From Deinococcus hopiensis KR-140 (GTDB lineage: Bacteria > Deinococcota > Deinococci > Deinococcales > Deinococcaceae): a stretch of DNA of 64,000 nt. The notes beneath the pieces were generated by a model. The model did no database searches and was not told the origin of the DNA. It was given only the letters and a program-made list of their open reading frames with translations. Positions 1-10,739 of this stretch are shown one piece after another. How positions within the stretch are numbered: position 1 is the first letter of the stretch; each line of letters starts with the position of its first letter. The position numbers were made by a program, and so were the translations under genes. The stretch lies in the NCBI RefSeq assembly GCF_900176165.1, contig NZ_FWWU01000003.1:186001-250000 (forward strand), in the 5' to 3' direction.

Positions 1-225
1 TGCGGCAACCCCTGGAGTACATCACGCTCTTCACCGCTCAGCTGCCTCGCCTCTCCCCACCGAAGCAGGCGACCTCATGCGCGAGATGCACATCAACGTT
101 GCCCAGGCGCAATGGAGTCGCACTCGCGGGGTGTACACGTTCGATCGAAGCTCGAGGAGCCTGCTGAACCGGTGGAGGGCGAGGAGCAGTTCCTGCCTGG
201 GGCTCTGTAAAAGCTTCAGCGCGTA
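1..225. other. Unassigned remnant at window edge
   Basis: No complete gene is visible in the first 279 bases. On the plus strand one frame opens with residues like RQPLEYITLF and another continues with GDLMREMHINVAQAQW before a stop near 227. This looks like the end of a gene broken by a frameshift. I do not recognise the family. A 72-codon minus-strand frame here has no supporting signal and is left out. Confidence 0.25.
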
Positions 226-279
226 GCGGTGCCGAGTGCCAGGTTCCATGGCTTGACCGGGAAAGACACGGTAACTCTT

Positions 280-516
280 TCAGGCAAGGAGCGCTTCAAG
301 CTTGGGCCGCTGTTGATCAAAGGTGCCATAGAAGAACTGCTCACCAATAACGGTGATGGGCGCGACACGCACGCCGTACCGCGCTTTGACCTGGTCCGCG
401 ACAGCGGGATCCGTCAGGTCACGTTCCTCGAAGGCGATCCCTCGGTGACCGAACCAGAGGCGCAACGCGTGGCAGTCCGGGCATGTGGGCGTGGCGTACA
501 GGATGACCTTTGGCAT
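280..516 (-). CDS. Glutaredoxin-family thiol-disulfide protein
   Basis: A 78-aa protein with one thioredoxin-fold glutaredoxin domain. The active-site motif C-P-D-C is at residues 12-15, after a short beta strand (MPKVILYATP), and a cis-proline-like VAPIT motif follows near residue 53. It should act in the cytoplasm as a small dithiol reductase. The start at 516 is chosen over an upstream ATG because TGGAGG lies just before it and the domain begins at once. It is the last gene of the copZ-csoR-glutaredoxin minus-strand operon. A role in keeping copper-chelating or oxidised thiols reduced under copper stress is inferred from this position only. Confidence 0.85.
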   Translation of the reverse strand: MPKVILYATPTCPDCHALRLWFGHRGIAFEERDLTDPAVADQVKARYGVRVAPITVIGEQFFYGTFDQQRPKLEALLA

Positions 517-582
517 GCGGAACCTCCAGAGAGCAGGGGGCAGACCCGCTTTCGCCCCTTGAAAATAGTTGCGCACGTGACT

Positions 583-927
583 TCAGACGTACTTGAAGAC
601 GTCCATCAGCTCATCAACGATGGCCTTCTCGTCACCGCGTGTTGCCGCGGTGGCCACATGTGCTTCAAGGTGGCCTCGCAGCACTACCGCTGCAGCGCCG
701 TCCAGCGCACCCTGGACCGCCTTGATCTGCCGCAGGACGTCAACGCAGTACACGTCCGGATCTTCGAGAGAACGGCGGATGCTCTCGAGATGGCCGCGGG
801 CGATGGCGAGACGGCGCGCGGCGCGCTTGCGGCTGTCCTCTGGCATACAGAGGTGATGACCTGTGGAGCAGTGTTCCCCCTCCCCGGGGGTTATGTCCAA
901 CGGTTCGGCAGTTGTCCCTTTGGCCAT
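583..927 (-). CDS. csoR: CsoR-family copper-sensing repressor (Cys-His-His type)
   Basis: A 114-aa all-helical DUF156/CsoR-family regulator. Copper(I) binding by this family releases the repressor from G-tract operators. The expected metal ligands are visible: Cys61 (DVYCVDVLRQ), His86 and His90 (GHLEAHV). The third ligand is His where the Mycobacterium CsoR has Cys; a Cys-His-His set is, as I recall, also known from Thermus CsoR. The N-terminus carries extra His and Cys residues (HC-STGHHLC), which could add ligands. The start overlaps the copZ stop (TAATG), giving translational coupling. It probably represses its own operon and divergent copA. Confidence 0.9.
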   Translation of the reverse strand: MAKGTTAEPLDITPGEGEHCSTGHHLCMPEDSRKRAARRLAIARGHLESIRRSLEDPDVYCVDVLRQIKAVQGALDGAAAVVLRGHLEAHVATAATRGDEKAIVDELMDVFKYV

Positions 928-1142
928 TACGGGTTCGCCACCTGGGCAGCGTAGCCTTCCTCGACGACAGCCGCAATAAGCTGTTGGGGTTCCACGTTGC
1001 CCTGTACGACGGCCTTGCCGGTCTTCAGATTCACCTGCGCATCGACGACACCGGGAACACTCTTGAGGGCCTGGGTTACGCCCGACTGGCAGTGGCCGCA
1101 GGTCATGCCGGTGATATCCAGTTCAATCTTGGTCTGAGTCAT
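927..1142 (-). CDS. copZ: CopZ-type copper chaperone (HMA domain)
   Basis: A 71-aa single heavy-metal-associated domain with the copper-binding motif MTCGHC (Cys15, Cys18) after a beta strand, and the conserved GVVDAQVNL strand. Such proteins carry Cu(I) in the cytosol to CopA and to CsoR. The start at 1142 is chosen over upstream in-frame starts because AGGAGAGG sits 5 bases before it and the HMA fold begins there. It is first in the operon with csoR and the glutaredoxin and is transcribed divergently from copA. Confidence 0.92.
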   Translation of the reverse strand: MTQTKIELDITGMTCGHCQSGVTQALKSVPGVVDAQVNLKTGKAVVQGNVEPQQLIAAVVEEGYAAQVANP

Positions 1143-1161
1143 GGTCACCTCTCCTGACATA

Positions 1162-1190
1162 AAAATATATCCTCCCCCCAGGGGTGTCAA
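1162..1190 (-). promoter_or_regulatory. copZ-csoR promoter with CsoR-type operator in the spacer
   Basis: On the minus strand TTGACA (1185-1190) is followed after 17 bases by TATTTT (1162-1167). The spacer holds a G-tract pseudo-palindrome, CCTCCCCCCAGGGG (1171-1184), typical of CsoR operators. Repressor bound there would block RNA polymerase directly, giving autoregulation. Confidence 0.7.
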
Positions 1191-1240
1191 CGGTAAACAG
1201 AAGAATCCGCGCAGAATAAGGCGAATGTCTTTATGCCTAC

Positions 1241-1302
1241 TTGCCAATCCCCCTCCCTGGGATCTATGATCCGACTATTAGTAATCCTCCCTAGGGGGAT
1301 AG
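1241..1302 (+). promoter_or_regulatory. copA promoter with two CsoR-type G-tract palindromes
   Basis: TTGCCA (1241-1246) and TATGAT (1265-1270) are 18 bases apart and drive copA. One G/C-tract element, ATCCCCCTCCCTGGGAT (1247-1263), lies in the spacer. A better palindrome, ATCCTCCCTAGGGGGAT (1284-1300), lies just downstream of the likely transcription start. Both match the CsoR operator style and resemble the element in the divergent copZ promoter. Confidence 0.65.
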
Positions 1303-1310
1303 GAGGAAAG

Positions 1311-3818
<2,508 letters not shown>

Positions 3819-3842
3819 CAGCCTCTGCGCAAGGAAAACATC

Positions 3843-5340
3843 ATGCCCCAAGATCTCAAGCCCTCCCCAGACCCTGCCAACCGCCTTGGTCTCGCCCTGC
3901 TCGTGATCGCCGCCGCCCAGCTGATGCTGGTCCTGGACGACTCCATCGCGAACATCGCCCTGCCCACTATCCAGAACGAGCTGGCCCTCTCTGCTTCCAA
4001 CCTGCCGTGGGTTGTCAATGGCTACATCCTGACGTTCGGCGCCCTGCTTCTCTTCGGTGGTCGCGTGGGGGATCTCTACGGCCGCAAGCGCGTCTTTCAA
4101 CTGGGCCTCGCTTTGTTTACCCTCGCCTCCCTGTTCGTCGGCCTGGCGCCCAATGGTGAACTGCTGATCGCCTCCCGCGTCCTGCAAGGCCTCGGCGCCT
4201 CACTCACCGCCCCGAACGCCCTCGCCCTGATTGCCACCACTTTCCCAGCTGGAGAAGCGCGCAACAAGGCCCTGGCCATCTATGGCGCCATGTCAGGCCT
4301 CGGGATCGTCGCCGGCCTGCTGCTGGGTGGCGTTCTCACCGGCACGGTGGGCTGGCGCTGGGTGTTCTTCATCAACATTCCCATCGGGCTGCTGGTCCTG
4401 GCTGGCACGCGCACGCTGGGGGACGCGGGACGTCATCCCGGACGGCTGGATCTTCCCGGCGCCCTCACCAGCACTGTAGGCATGGCGGCCCTCGTCTACG
4501 CCATCACCCGGGGGGGGGAGCACGGCTGGACCGACCCGCTGACCCTGGCGTTCCTCGCAACCGCGGCCACCCTGATTCCGCTGTTCCTGTGGATTCAGAC
4601 GCGCAGTGCCCAGCCGCTGCTGCCCCTACGGGTGTTCCGTGACCGCAAACCGCTGGGGGTCCTACCTCGGCATGCTGCTGCTCGCTGTGGGCCCCATGGG
4701 CACCTTCTACCTGGTGACGCTCTACATGCAGCACATCCTGGGGTACAGCCCCATGCGCACCGGGCTGGCATGGTTACCCTTCGCCGTGGGCATCGCGCTC
4801 TCCTCGGGCGTCGTGACCAAGCTGGTCACCCGCATTCCCCCCCGCGTGCTGGCCCCTGTGGGCATGCTGATCGCCAGTGCTGCCGTCTTTTGGCTGTCCA
4901 CTATGGATCGTGACGCCAGTTACGCCCTGCACCTCCTTCCGGGCATCTTCTTCACGGCCTTCGGGTTCGGAATGGGCTTCGTGCCTCTGACCCTCACCGG
5001 AGTGCACGGCGTGGCGTCCCAGGATTCCGGAATCGCGTCGGCGCTGCTGAACGCCGCGCAGCAGATCGGCGTGGCGCTGGGCTTGGCGCTCCTGGCCACA
5101 GTGGCGGTGACGACCACTGCCCATCAGTTGCCGGACGCCCTGGCTGCGCTGTATCAGGGTCGGACGAGCGGGAATGAGGAACTGGTCACCCGGGCCAGTG
5201 ACGCGCTGGTCCAGGGCTACAGCAGCGGACTGGCGGTCGGGGCCCTCATCCTGGTGGTTGCGGCGGTCATCACCGCGCTGGTCATCAACGCCCGCCCCCA
5301 ACCGAGCGCTGAGGAACCCACTCAAACGCCCACCCACTGA
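3843..5340 (+). pseudogene. DHA2/EmrB-type MFS drug efflux pump, frameshifted
   Basis: This encodes a multi-pass MFS antiporter of the 14-TM EmrB/QacA type. The early LDDSIANIALPTIQ and GRVGDLYGRKR motifs are present and the membrane segments continue to the end at 5340. The frame is broken at the AAA run 4647-4649: upstream reads LRVFRDRK, and one base fewer would give FRDRNRWGSYLGM and continue in the frame of the second half. As written, translation leaves the frame at about residue 270 of roughly 500 and ends at 4913. It may be a true pseudogene or a one-base error. The start follows AAGGAAAA. It lies 24 bases after copA and was probably co-transcribed with it. Confidence 0.85.
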
Positions 5341-5362
5341 CACCCGCCCTGACTGCACCCTT

Positions 5363-5395
5363 CCGGGATCTCAGTGCTTGTCACTGGGATCCCGG
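5363..5395 (+). terminator. Hairpin after copA-MFS
   Basis: CCGGGATCTCAGTG pairs with CACTGGGATCCCGG (one mismatch) around a 5-base loop, followed by TTCTC. It lies just after the MFS stop and overlaps the 3' end of the opposite-strand pseudogene, so it may serve both directions. Confidence 0.6.
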
Positions 5396-5826
5396 TTCTC
5401 ATGGTGGTAGTCGAGGATCACCTCCCGTGCCCGTTCCTTCGGCTCTTTCCGGAAAGCCTCCAGGGCGTTCGTCACGCACCTATGCAGGTCCAGCAACCGG
5501 CGTTCGAGCCCCTTACTCATGCTGTCACCCGGGTTCCAGCCCTGCTCCAGCAGCGCGCTCGGCGCGAGCAGCTCCGCGAGGTCCAACGCCCGGAACAGCA
5601 CGTCCCCGAGCCCCGGTTCCTCGGGGTGAGGTCCGACTCGTCGTCCGCCTCCACGATCTCCGAGTGGATCAGCGCGATGTACCCGGGCACGTCGCCGTAC
5701 GTGAACTCCAGGCCCCAGCCGTTCGCGGCGTTGACCTGGCGAGCAATCCCTGCGATTCCACCCAGGGAAAGGTTGAGGAAAGGACTTCTGCGCTCGGCAT
5801 GGTGTGTTCCGTCATACGTACCTCAG
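5371..5826 (-). pseudogene. MazG-like NTP pyrophosphohydrolase-like gene, frameshifted
   Basis: Reading the minus strand across two frame changes gives one coherent protein. The segments are NLSLGGIAGIARQVNAANGW, then YGDVPGYIALIHSEIVEADD, then in the next frame GLGDVLFRALDLAELL and a charged C-terminus ending at 5371. The IHSEIVEA and GDVLFRALDLAEL segments resemble the metal-binding helices of MazG-like pyrophosphohydrolases (E-x3-E and D-x2-x-R patterns). That assignment is by pattern only. The breaks lie near 5645 and upstream of 5780. It belongs to a run of broken genes between the copper locus and the AraC gene. Confidence 0.5.
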
Positions 5827-6140
5827 TGGTGGAAAGAAACGGTGAGCGGTGCGCCCTGGACCGCGCCGCGTGCACGAGGGCCACAACCTCCACCCACAGG
5901 CGGTCTGCACGTTGGCTGGTCAGGCGCCCCCGGCCCTCCCCGCATCGGTAGGACCAGAGCATCAGGTCATCCACGCCCGAGGCCACGGCCGTTTCCAGCC
6001 CTCGCAGGACGTGCATCTCATACGCGGGCGTCACGCCGAATGCCCGCAACCACAAGTGGGTGCCAGTACGTGTGCCCGTCACCTGGGTTTGCAGTTCTGC
6101 CGCGGCCTGCAGGTTCGCCTCCCCCTGCTCCTGCGGCGTG
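5827..6140 (-). pseudogene. C-terminal fragment of an unknown protein
   Basis: An open minus-strand frame encodes about 105 residues with protein-like composition (AELQTQVTGTRTGTHLWLRA, YEMHVLRGLETAVASGVDDL, MLWSYRCGEGRGRLTSQRAD). A stop lies upstream with no usable start before it, so it is probably the tail of a longer gene whose 5' part is lost. I do not recognise the family. It is sandwiched between the remnants of an aldo/keto reductase and of a MazG-like gene, suggesting a deletion joined unrelated pieces. Confidence 0.4.
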
Positions 6141-6195
6141 CCCCGTCAGTCGTAATCCGACGTCCCCCCAGCAGCGGGACCACCGACGCGGGCGG

Positions 6196-6391
6196 TGTGC
6201 GATGCCGCTGCTGCGGATGGCCCGGCCAATGGCTTCTTCGTTCAGGTAGGTGGTGGCCGTGTCGATCAGGCGGTAACCAGCCTCAAGGGCATCTGTGACG
6301 ACGCGCTCGCACTCCGCTGCTTCGGGAATCTGGTAGACCCCGAAACCGAGAATGGGCATGAAACGTTGTTGTTGAGAATGACAGTTCTCAT
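6196..6391 (-). pseudogene. Truncated aldo/keto reductase
   Basis: The start at 6391 is preceded by GGAGGTT and gives MRTVILNNNV. After a frameshift near 6362 the frame continues MPILGFGVYQIPEAAECERV, ALEAGYRLIDTATTYLNEEA and IGRAIRSSGI. That is the N-terminal barrel strand set of an aldo/keto reductase, including the catalytic D (LIDTA) and Y (TTYLNE) positions. Homology stops at about residue 65 of the usual 275 or so, where unrelated sequence begins. It is therefore both frameshifted and truncated. Confidence 0.75.
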
Positions 6392-6494
6392 GGTGGAGAA
6401 CCTCCTTAGAGGATTCGAACAGGAGAGAGGCCACGGGGCTGACCAGTACGGCACGTCTCCCCGGTGCATGACCTTGCAGCGCGGTCAGGTATTT

Positions 6495-7436
6495 TCAGAG
6501 AGTGGCGAGCGGCTGACCTCCGGGTTCGCGTAACCGGGCGAGATCCTGTGAGGGGGTAGACCCGAATAGCCGGCCGTACTCCCGACTGAATTGCGAGGCA
6601 CTCTGGTAGCCCACCTGTCGACTGGCGGTCGTGGCATCGACCGGCGACGACATCAGCAGGCGGCGGGCTTCCTGGAGTCGTACGTGCTTCTGGAATTGCA
6701 GTGGACTCATCGAGGTGACGGCCTTGAAATGGGCGTGGAAGGTCGAGACGCCCATGTGCGCCAGTTCGGCGAGGGCCTCGACTTCCAGTGGTTCGTCGTA
6801 GTGCGCCTGAATCCAGTCGATGGCCCGGGCAATTCGCCCCACCCGTGATTCAGCCTGCCCCAGTTGGGCCACCTGCGCGCCGACCGGACTCATCAGCAGG
6901 CGGATCAGGAGTTCGTCCACGACCAGCGGACCAATCAAGGCCGCTTCCCGGTCGTTACCCATCACCTCCAGGAGCCGGCTTGCGGCGTTCACGACGGCGC
7001 CATTCGAGTGGGTCTGGTGAACGCCACGGTTCTCCTGAACGCGGTGCACTCCGTCCGGGAAGATTTTCAGGCTGAGGCTGGCAATCCGCCGGGGGTCCAG
7101 GTCCAGTTTGAACGTGAGGAACGGTTCCGCCACACTGGCCTGCGTGACCTGAAACGCGACTGGCAGCTGAACGGAGTACACCATCAGGCGCTGGGGATCG
7201 TACTCGTACTTGTCCGGGCCAATCCGCACGCTCTTGTTGCCCTGCGCCACCAGGCAGAGGGCCGGCTGCTGCACGGTGTGCTGAAGGTGTTGGTTCACAT
7301 GGGCGGAGCGGGCGACCGCCACCCCCGGCAGCCGAAGGGGGAAGTCACCGTCATAAGGGGCGTATGTCCTGATCAGGCCCGCCAGGCGAGACAATTCTTC
7401 AGGTGATGGGGCCAGATGCACGGCTGAAGGGGTCAT
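6495..7436 (-). CDS. AraC-family transcriptional regulator
   Basis: A 313-aa regulator. The N-terminal half matches the AraC_N type (SVQLPVAFQVTQAS, EPFLTFKLDLD) seen in YqhC-like activators. The C-terminal ~100 residues form a double helix-turn-helix (LEVEALAELAHMGVSTFHAHF and ARRLLMSSPVDATTASRQVG, YQSASQFSREYGRLFG). The start at 7436 has AGGGAGA before it; an upstream GTG-like start is less well placed. It lies next to a cupin and an alcohol dehydrogenase on the same strand, an arrangement typical of YqhC-like aldehyde-response loci. Control of these neighbours is inferred. Confidence 0.88.
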   Translation of the reverse strand: MTPSAVHLAPSPEELSRLAGLIRTYAPYDGDFPLRLPGVAVARSAHVNQHLQHTVQQPALCLVAQGNKSVRIGPDKYEYDPQRLMVYSVQLPVAFQVTQASVAEPFLTFKLDLDPRRIASLSLKIFPDGVHRVQENRGVHQTHSNGAVVNAASRLLEVMGNDREAALIGPLVVDELLIRLLMSPVGAQVAQLGQAESRVGRIARAIDWIQAHYDEPLEVEALAELAHMGVSTFHAHFKAVTSMSPLQFQKHVRLQEARRLLMSSPVDATTASRQVGYQSASQFSREYGRLFGSTPSQDLARLREPGGQPLATL

Positions 7437-7449
7437 GGAGTCTCCCTGT

Positions 7450-7848
7450 TCACGGCCCCTGGTACTCCTCATCAGTGACGTGCTCCAACCATTCGACCGC
7501 TTTGCCGTCCAGCGCTTCCTGAATGGCGATGTGCGTCATGGCCGTCGTGGGTGAGGCCCCGTGCCAGTGCCGCTCGCCAGGCCCGAACCACACGACGTCC
7601 CCTGGGCGGATCTCCTCAATGGGCCCCCCATCGCGTTGCACCCACCCCATACCGGCCGTGACGATCAGCGTTTGGCCGAGGGGATGGGTATGCCAGGCCG
7701 TGCGCGCGCCAGGTTCAAAGGTCACAGCGTTGCCAGCGGCGCGGGCGGGCTCATGGGCCACGAACAACCCGTCGATCCGGACCGTTCCGGTAAACCAGTC
7801 AGCAGGGCCTTTGTGAGAGGGTTGGGTTCCGACACGTTGAATGTTCAT
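7450..7848 (-). CDS. Cupin-domain protein
   Basis: A 132-aa single-domain cupin. Motif 1 is TAWHTHPLGQTLIVTAG (two His and a Gln near residues 52-58) and motif 2 is DVVWFGPGERHWHGAS with a metal-ligand His. Residues WFTGTVRIDGLF are typical of small cupins found with carboxymuconolactone decarboxylases and aldehyde/alcohol dehydrogenases in redox-stress loci. The substrate cannot be read from the sequence. The gene ends 13 bases before the araC start and 65 bases separate it from the upstream dehydrogenase, so all three may be one transcript. Confidence 0.85.
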   Translation of the reverse strand: MNIQRVGTQPSHKGPADWFTGTVRIDGLFVAHEPARAAGNAVTFEPGARTAWHTHPLGQTLIVTAGMGWVQRDGGPIEEIRPGDVVWFGPGERHWHGASPTTAMTHIAIQEALDGKAVEWLEHVTDEEYQGP

Positions 7849-7912
7849 GGTGGCTCCTGGTCCTCAGGTGGCGTGGTGAACGAATGGACTCCCGAAAGGT
7901 AAGCCGTCCGTG

Positions 7913-8935
7913 TTAGGGGCGCAGCATGGTTTTGATGGCGCGGCGCTCATCCATCGCGCGGTAACCCTCGGCCACCTGCTCCAGTGGCAGCGTCTGGTCG
8001 AACACCAGGCCGGGGTTGATCTGGCCCTTGAGCACCAGGTCGATCAGGTGCGGGAGGTAGCGGCGCACAGGCGCGGGGCCACCGTGCAGGTGCACGCCGG
8101 AGAAAAACAGCTCCAGTCCGGGCAGTTCCACACCGTGCGACACCCCGACGTACCCGACGTGCCCACCAGGACGGGTGGCGCGGATAGCCTGCATCATCGA
8201 CTCCTGGGTGCCAACCGCCTCAATCACCGAGTGCGCGCCCAGGCCACCGGTCAGCTCCTTGATCTGGGCCACGCCTTCGTCGCCGCGTTCGGTGACGATG
8301 TCCGTCGCGCCAAACTTCAGTGCGAGCTGTTGACGGGCTTCGTGTCGGCTCATCATGATGATCCGCTCGGCACCCATCTGTTTGGCGGACAGCACCGACA
8401 GGAGGCCCACCGCGCCGTCCCCGACCACGACGACCGTCTTCCCAGGTTTGACCCTCGCAGCGTCCGCTGCGAACCAGCCGGTGCCCAGCACGTCAGAAGT
8501 CGCCAGCAGACTCGGCAGCAGGTCATCGGCCGGGACTTCCGGTGTGGCGACCAGCGTGCCGTCAGCCAGGGGGACACGCAGCAAGGGAGCCTGCGCGCCC
8601 TCAGCGCCGATCGGGCGGGCGTCCACGCAGCGGCTCTGGTACCCGTCGTTGCAGATGGGGCAGGTGTTGTCCGAGGCGAAAAAGGAGCCCACCACGAACT
8701 GACCGGGTTTGAGGTGACGTACGTCGCGACCGACTTCCTCAACAATCCCGCAGTATTCGTGGCCCATCGGCATCGGCTGATCGCTCACGTCGTCGCCCCG
8801 GTACGGCCACAGGTCGGACCCGCACACGCAGGTAGCGCTCATGCGAATGATGGCGTCGGTGGGCTCGATGATGGTGGGGTCAGGGCGGTCCTCAAAGCGG
8901 ATGTCCCGGGGGCCGTACAGCATGGTTGCTTTCAT
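7913..8935 (-). CDS. Zinc-dependent alcohol dehydrogenase (MDR superfamily)
   Basis: A 340-aa medium-chain dehydrogenase. The catalytic zinc region is CVCGSDLWPYRG and GHEYCGIVEEVG. The nucleotide-binding fold is VVVVGDGAVGLLSVLSAKQMG. The structural-zinc loop reads DNTCPICNDGYQSRC, giving three cysteines with the first of the usual four replaced. It should oxidise or reduce a small alcohol or aldehyde with NAD(P). The start at 8935 follows AGGAGAT. Its position upstream of the cupin and araC genes suggests an aldehyde-responsive unit; the substrate is unknown. Confidence 0.88.
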   Translation of the reverse strand: MKATMLYGPRDIRFEDRPDPTIIEPTDAIIRMSATCVCGSDLWPYRGDDVSDQPMPMGHEYCGIVEEVGRDVRHLKPGQFVVGSFFASDNTCPICNDGYQSRCVDARPIGAEGAQAPLLRVPLADGTLVATPEVPADDLLPSLLATSDVLGTGWFAADAARVKPGKTVVVVGDGAVGLLSVLSAKQMGAERIIMMSRHEARQQLALKFGATDIVTERGDEGVAQIKELTGGLGAHSVIEAVGTQESMMQAIRATRPGGHVGYVGVSHGVELPGLELFFSGVHLHGGPAPVRRYLPHLIDLVLKGQINPGLVFDQTLPLEQVAEGYRAMDERRAIKTMLRP

Positions 8936-9056
8936 GGTGAATCTCCTGGTTGTTGAATGGTTCCCCTGGCCTTCGGGCGAGGATCAATGGCCTTGCTACG
9001 GTCTGTGATGCAGGGGAAGTGCATCCAGGTGTGGCCATCACGTGTTTGGGGCAGCG

Positions 9057-9464
9057 CTACCTCAGCGTGAAGGTGATGGTGACGTCCCCGGAGCCCGGGG
9101 CCACAGCCAGGCCCTTGGGATCATGGATGCGCTCAAGGCGCGTATAGCTGTAACGGGTTGGGAAGGTCCGGTAGAACAGGACGACGGTGCGGTCGCCGTA
9201 CAGCATCAGGTCGCCCTGACGGATGGTGGCGGGATGGACGGCTCGGGTGGGCAGCCCCACCGGTAGGTCAACGAACTTCTCGTTCTGGTGCAGATCGCTC
9301 ATCCTGAGCGTGAGGGGCAAGCGGGCTTTGAACGCTTGGCCCGTGGGCGTGTCATCCAGGGTCGCGGTGAAGGTCGCGGTACCGATTTTGATGTTCATCT
9401 GTTGGCTCCTCGGGGCAGCGCCAGCAGAGAAGGCCAGAAGTGTGATCAACAAAAAGGAATTCAT
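9057..9464 (-). CDS. Secreted cyclophilin-like fold protein
   Basis: A 135-aa protein with an N-terminal hydrophobic segment (MNSFLLITLLAFSAGAAP) that looks like a signal peptide. A domain matching the bacterial cyclophilin-like family follows (MNIKIGTATFTATLDDTPTG, AFKARLPLTLRMSDL, DLMLYGDRTVVLFY, YTRLERIHDPKGL). Members have the cyclophilin barrel but no proven isomerase activity. Its start overlaps the stop of the upstream MFS gene (ATGA), so the two are translationally coupled. A second ATG before NIKIG would give a cytoplasmic form without the leader. Confidence 0.82.
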   Translation of the reverse strand: MNSFLLITLLAFSAGAAPRSQQMNIKIGTATFTATLDDTPTGQAFKARLPLTLRMSDLHQNEKFVDLPVGLPTRAVHPATIRQGDLMLYGDRTVVLFYRTFPTRYSYTRLERIHDPKGLAVAPGSGDVTITFTLR

Positions 9465-10684
9465 ACGTGGACTTCTTGCTGGCGAGTCCTTTTTGCGGTG
9501 GCGTGAGACCGGGCTCCTACCCAAGCGAGGAGTGCCGATGCGGCGAGCATGGCCGCACTCAGGGCGAAGGTCATGCGGTACCCACTCAGGTCGTACAACA
9601 CGCCGCCCAGCGTGGCGCCTAGGGTAATCGCGAGCTGAATCACCGCCACCATCAGGCCACCTCCCGCCTCGGCGTCGTCGGGAAGCACCCGGCTGAGCCA
9701 GGTCCACCAGCCGACGGGCGCGGCTGTGGCCAGCAGTCCCCAAACAGCCAGCAGGACGCCGACGAGAATGGGTACGTTGCCAAACACCATGAGTGCGATC
9801 GCCACGACAGCCATTGCCAGCGGGAGCACGGTCAACACGCTGTACAGCCGGGTGCGCAGCACCGTGCCAATCAGGACCGTGCCCACCAGACCAGCCACGC
9901 CGTTAATCAGCAGGAGCAGGGAAAGCGTGGAGACATTGACGCGCGTGACGGTTTCCAGGAAGGGGCGCAGGTAGGTGAACAACGCAAACTGGCCCAGGAA
10001 GAAGAGCAAGACGGACAGCATTCCGAGAGGCACCAGGGGCCGGCGCAGCACCTGAAACACCGAATGACCCCCTGGGCGGTGCTGGGAGGGCATGGAGGGC
10101 AGGCGGGCGAGCAGCCAGACCAGGGTTAGGGTCGCGGGCGGGACCACCGTGAAAAAGGCGCCATGCCACCCGATGGTCTGCCCGAGAAAGCTTCCCAGTG
10201 GCGCAGAAAGGACTGTGGCCAGTGCGTTCCCGCCATTGAGCAGGCCCAGCGCGCGCGGAACGTCCTGTTCAGGAACGAGGCGCATGACGGTTGCGGCCGA
10301 CATCGCCCAGAACCCACCGATGACAATGCCAATCAGAGCGCGGCCAAACATGAACACGGTAACGTTCGGCGCGAATGCCACCATCATGCCAGACGCCATC
10401 ATCAGCAGGGTCAGCCCGAGCAGGACCGTGCGGCGGTCGATTCGGCGCGTGGCCGAGGAGACCATCAAGCTGGTCAGGACGGCGAACAGCCCGGAGATGG
10501 CGATGGCCTGGCCAGCTCTGCCCTCACTGATGTTCAGGTCGTTGGCAATCGGCGTGAGTAAGCTGACCGGCATGAACTCGGACGCGATCAACGTCGCGAC
10601 GCACAGGGTCAGGGCGAACACGGCACTCCAGTTCGGGGTGGTCACGCTGGGGAAGGTGCGCTCTGCAGCAATTTGGTCAGCCAT
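9461..10684 (-). CDS. MFS efflux transporter (DHA1 family)
   Basis: A 407-aa, 12-TM transporter. The loop motif RRIDRRTVLLGLT lies between TM2 and TM3, and GRALIGIVIGGFWAMSAATVMRLVPE in TM4-5 is the pattern of NepI/AraJ-like drug:H+ antiporters. The start at 10684 is supported by AGGAGG eight bases upstream; an in-frame upstream GTG is not. It overlaps the cyclophilin-like gene by four bases and lies 55 bases from the hydrolase gene. The substrate is not determinable. Confidence 0.87.
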   Translation of the reverse strand: MADQIAAERTFPSVTTPNWSAVFALTLCVATLIASEFMPVSLLTPIANDLNISEGRAGQAIAISGLFAVLTSLMVSSATRRIDRRTVLLGLTLLMMASGMMVAFAPNVTVFMFGRALIGIVIGGFWAMSAATVMRLVPEQDVPRALGLLNGGNALATVLSAPLGSFLGQTIGWHGAFFTVVPPATLTLVWLLARLPSMPSQHRPGGHSVFQVLRRPLVPLGMLSVLLFFLGQFALFTYLRPFLETVTRVNVSTLSLLLLINGVAGLVGTVLIGTVLRTRLYSVLTVLPLAMAVVAIALMVFGNVPILVGVLLAVWGLLATAAPVGWWTWLSRVLPDDAEAGGGLMVAVIQLAITLGATLGGVLYDLSGYRMTFALSAAMLAASALLAWVGARSHATAKRTRQQEVHV

Positions 10685-10739
10685 AAGGCCTCCTGTGAGC
10701 GCCTGAACGGGCGCCGTAGCCCGGCGTTTGAGGGACAAG

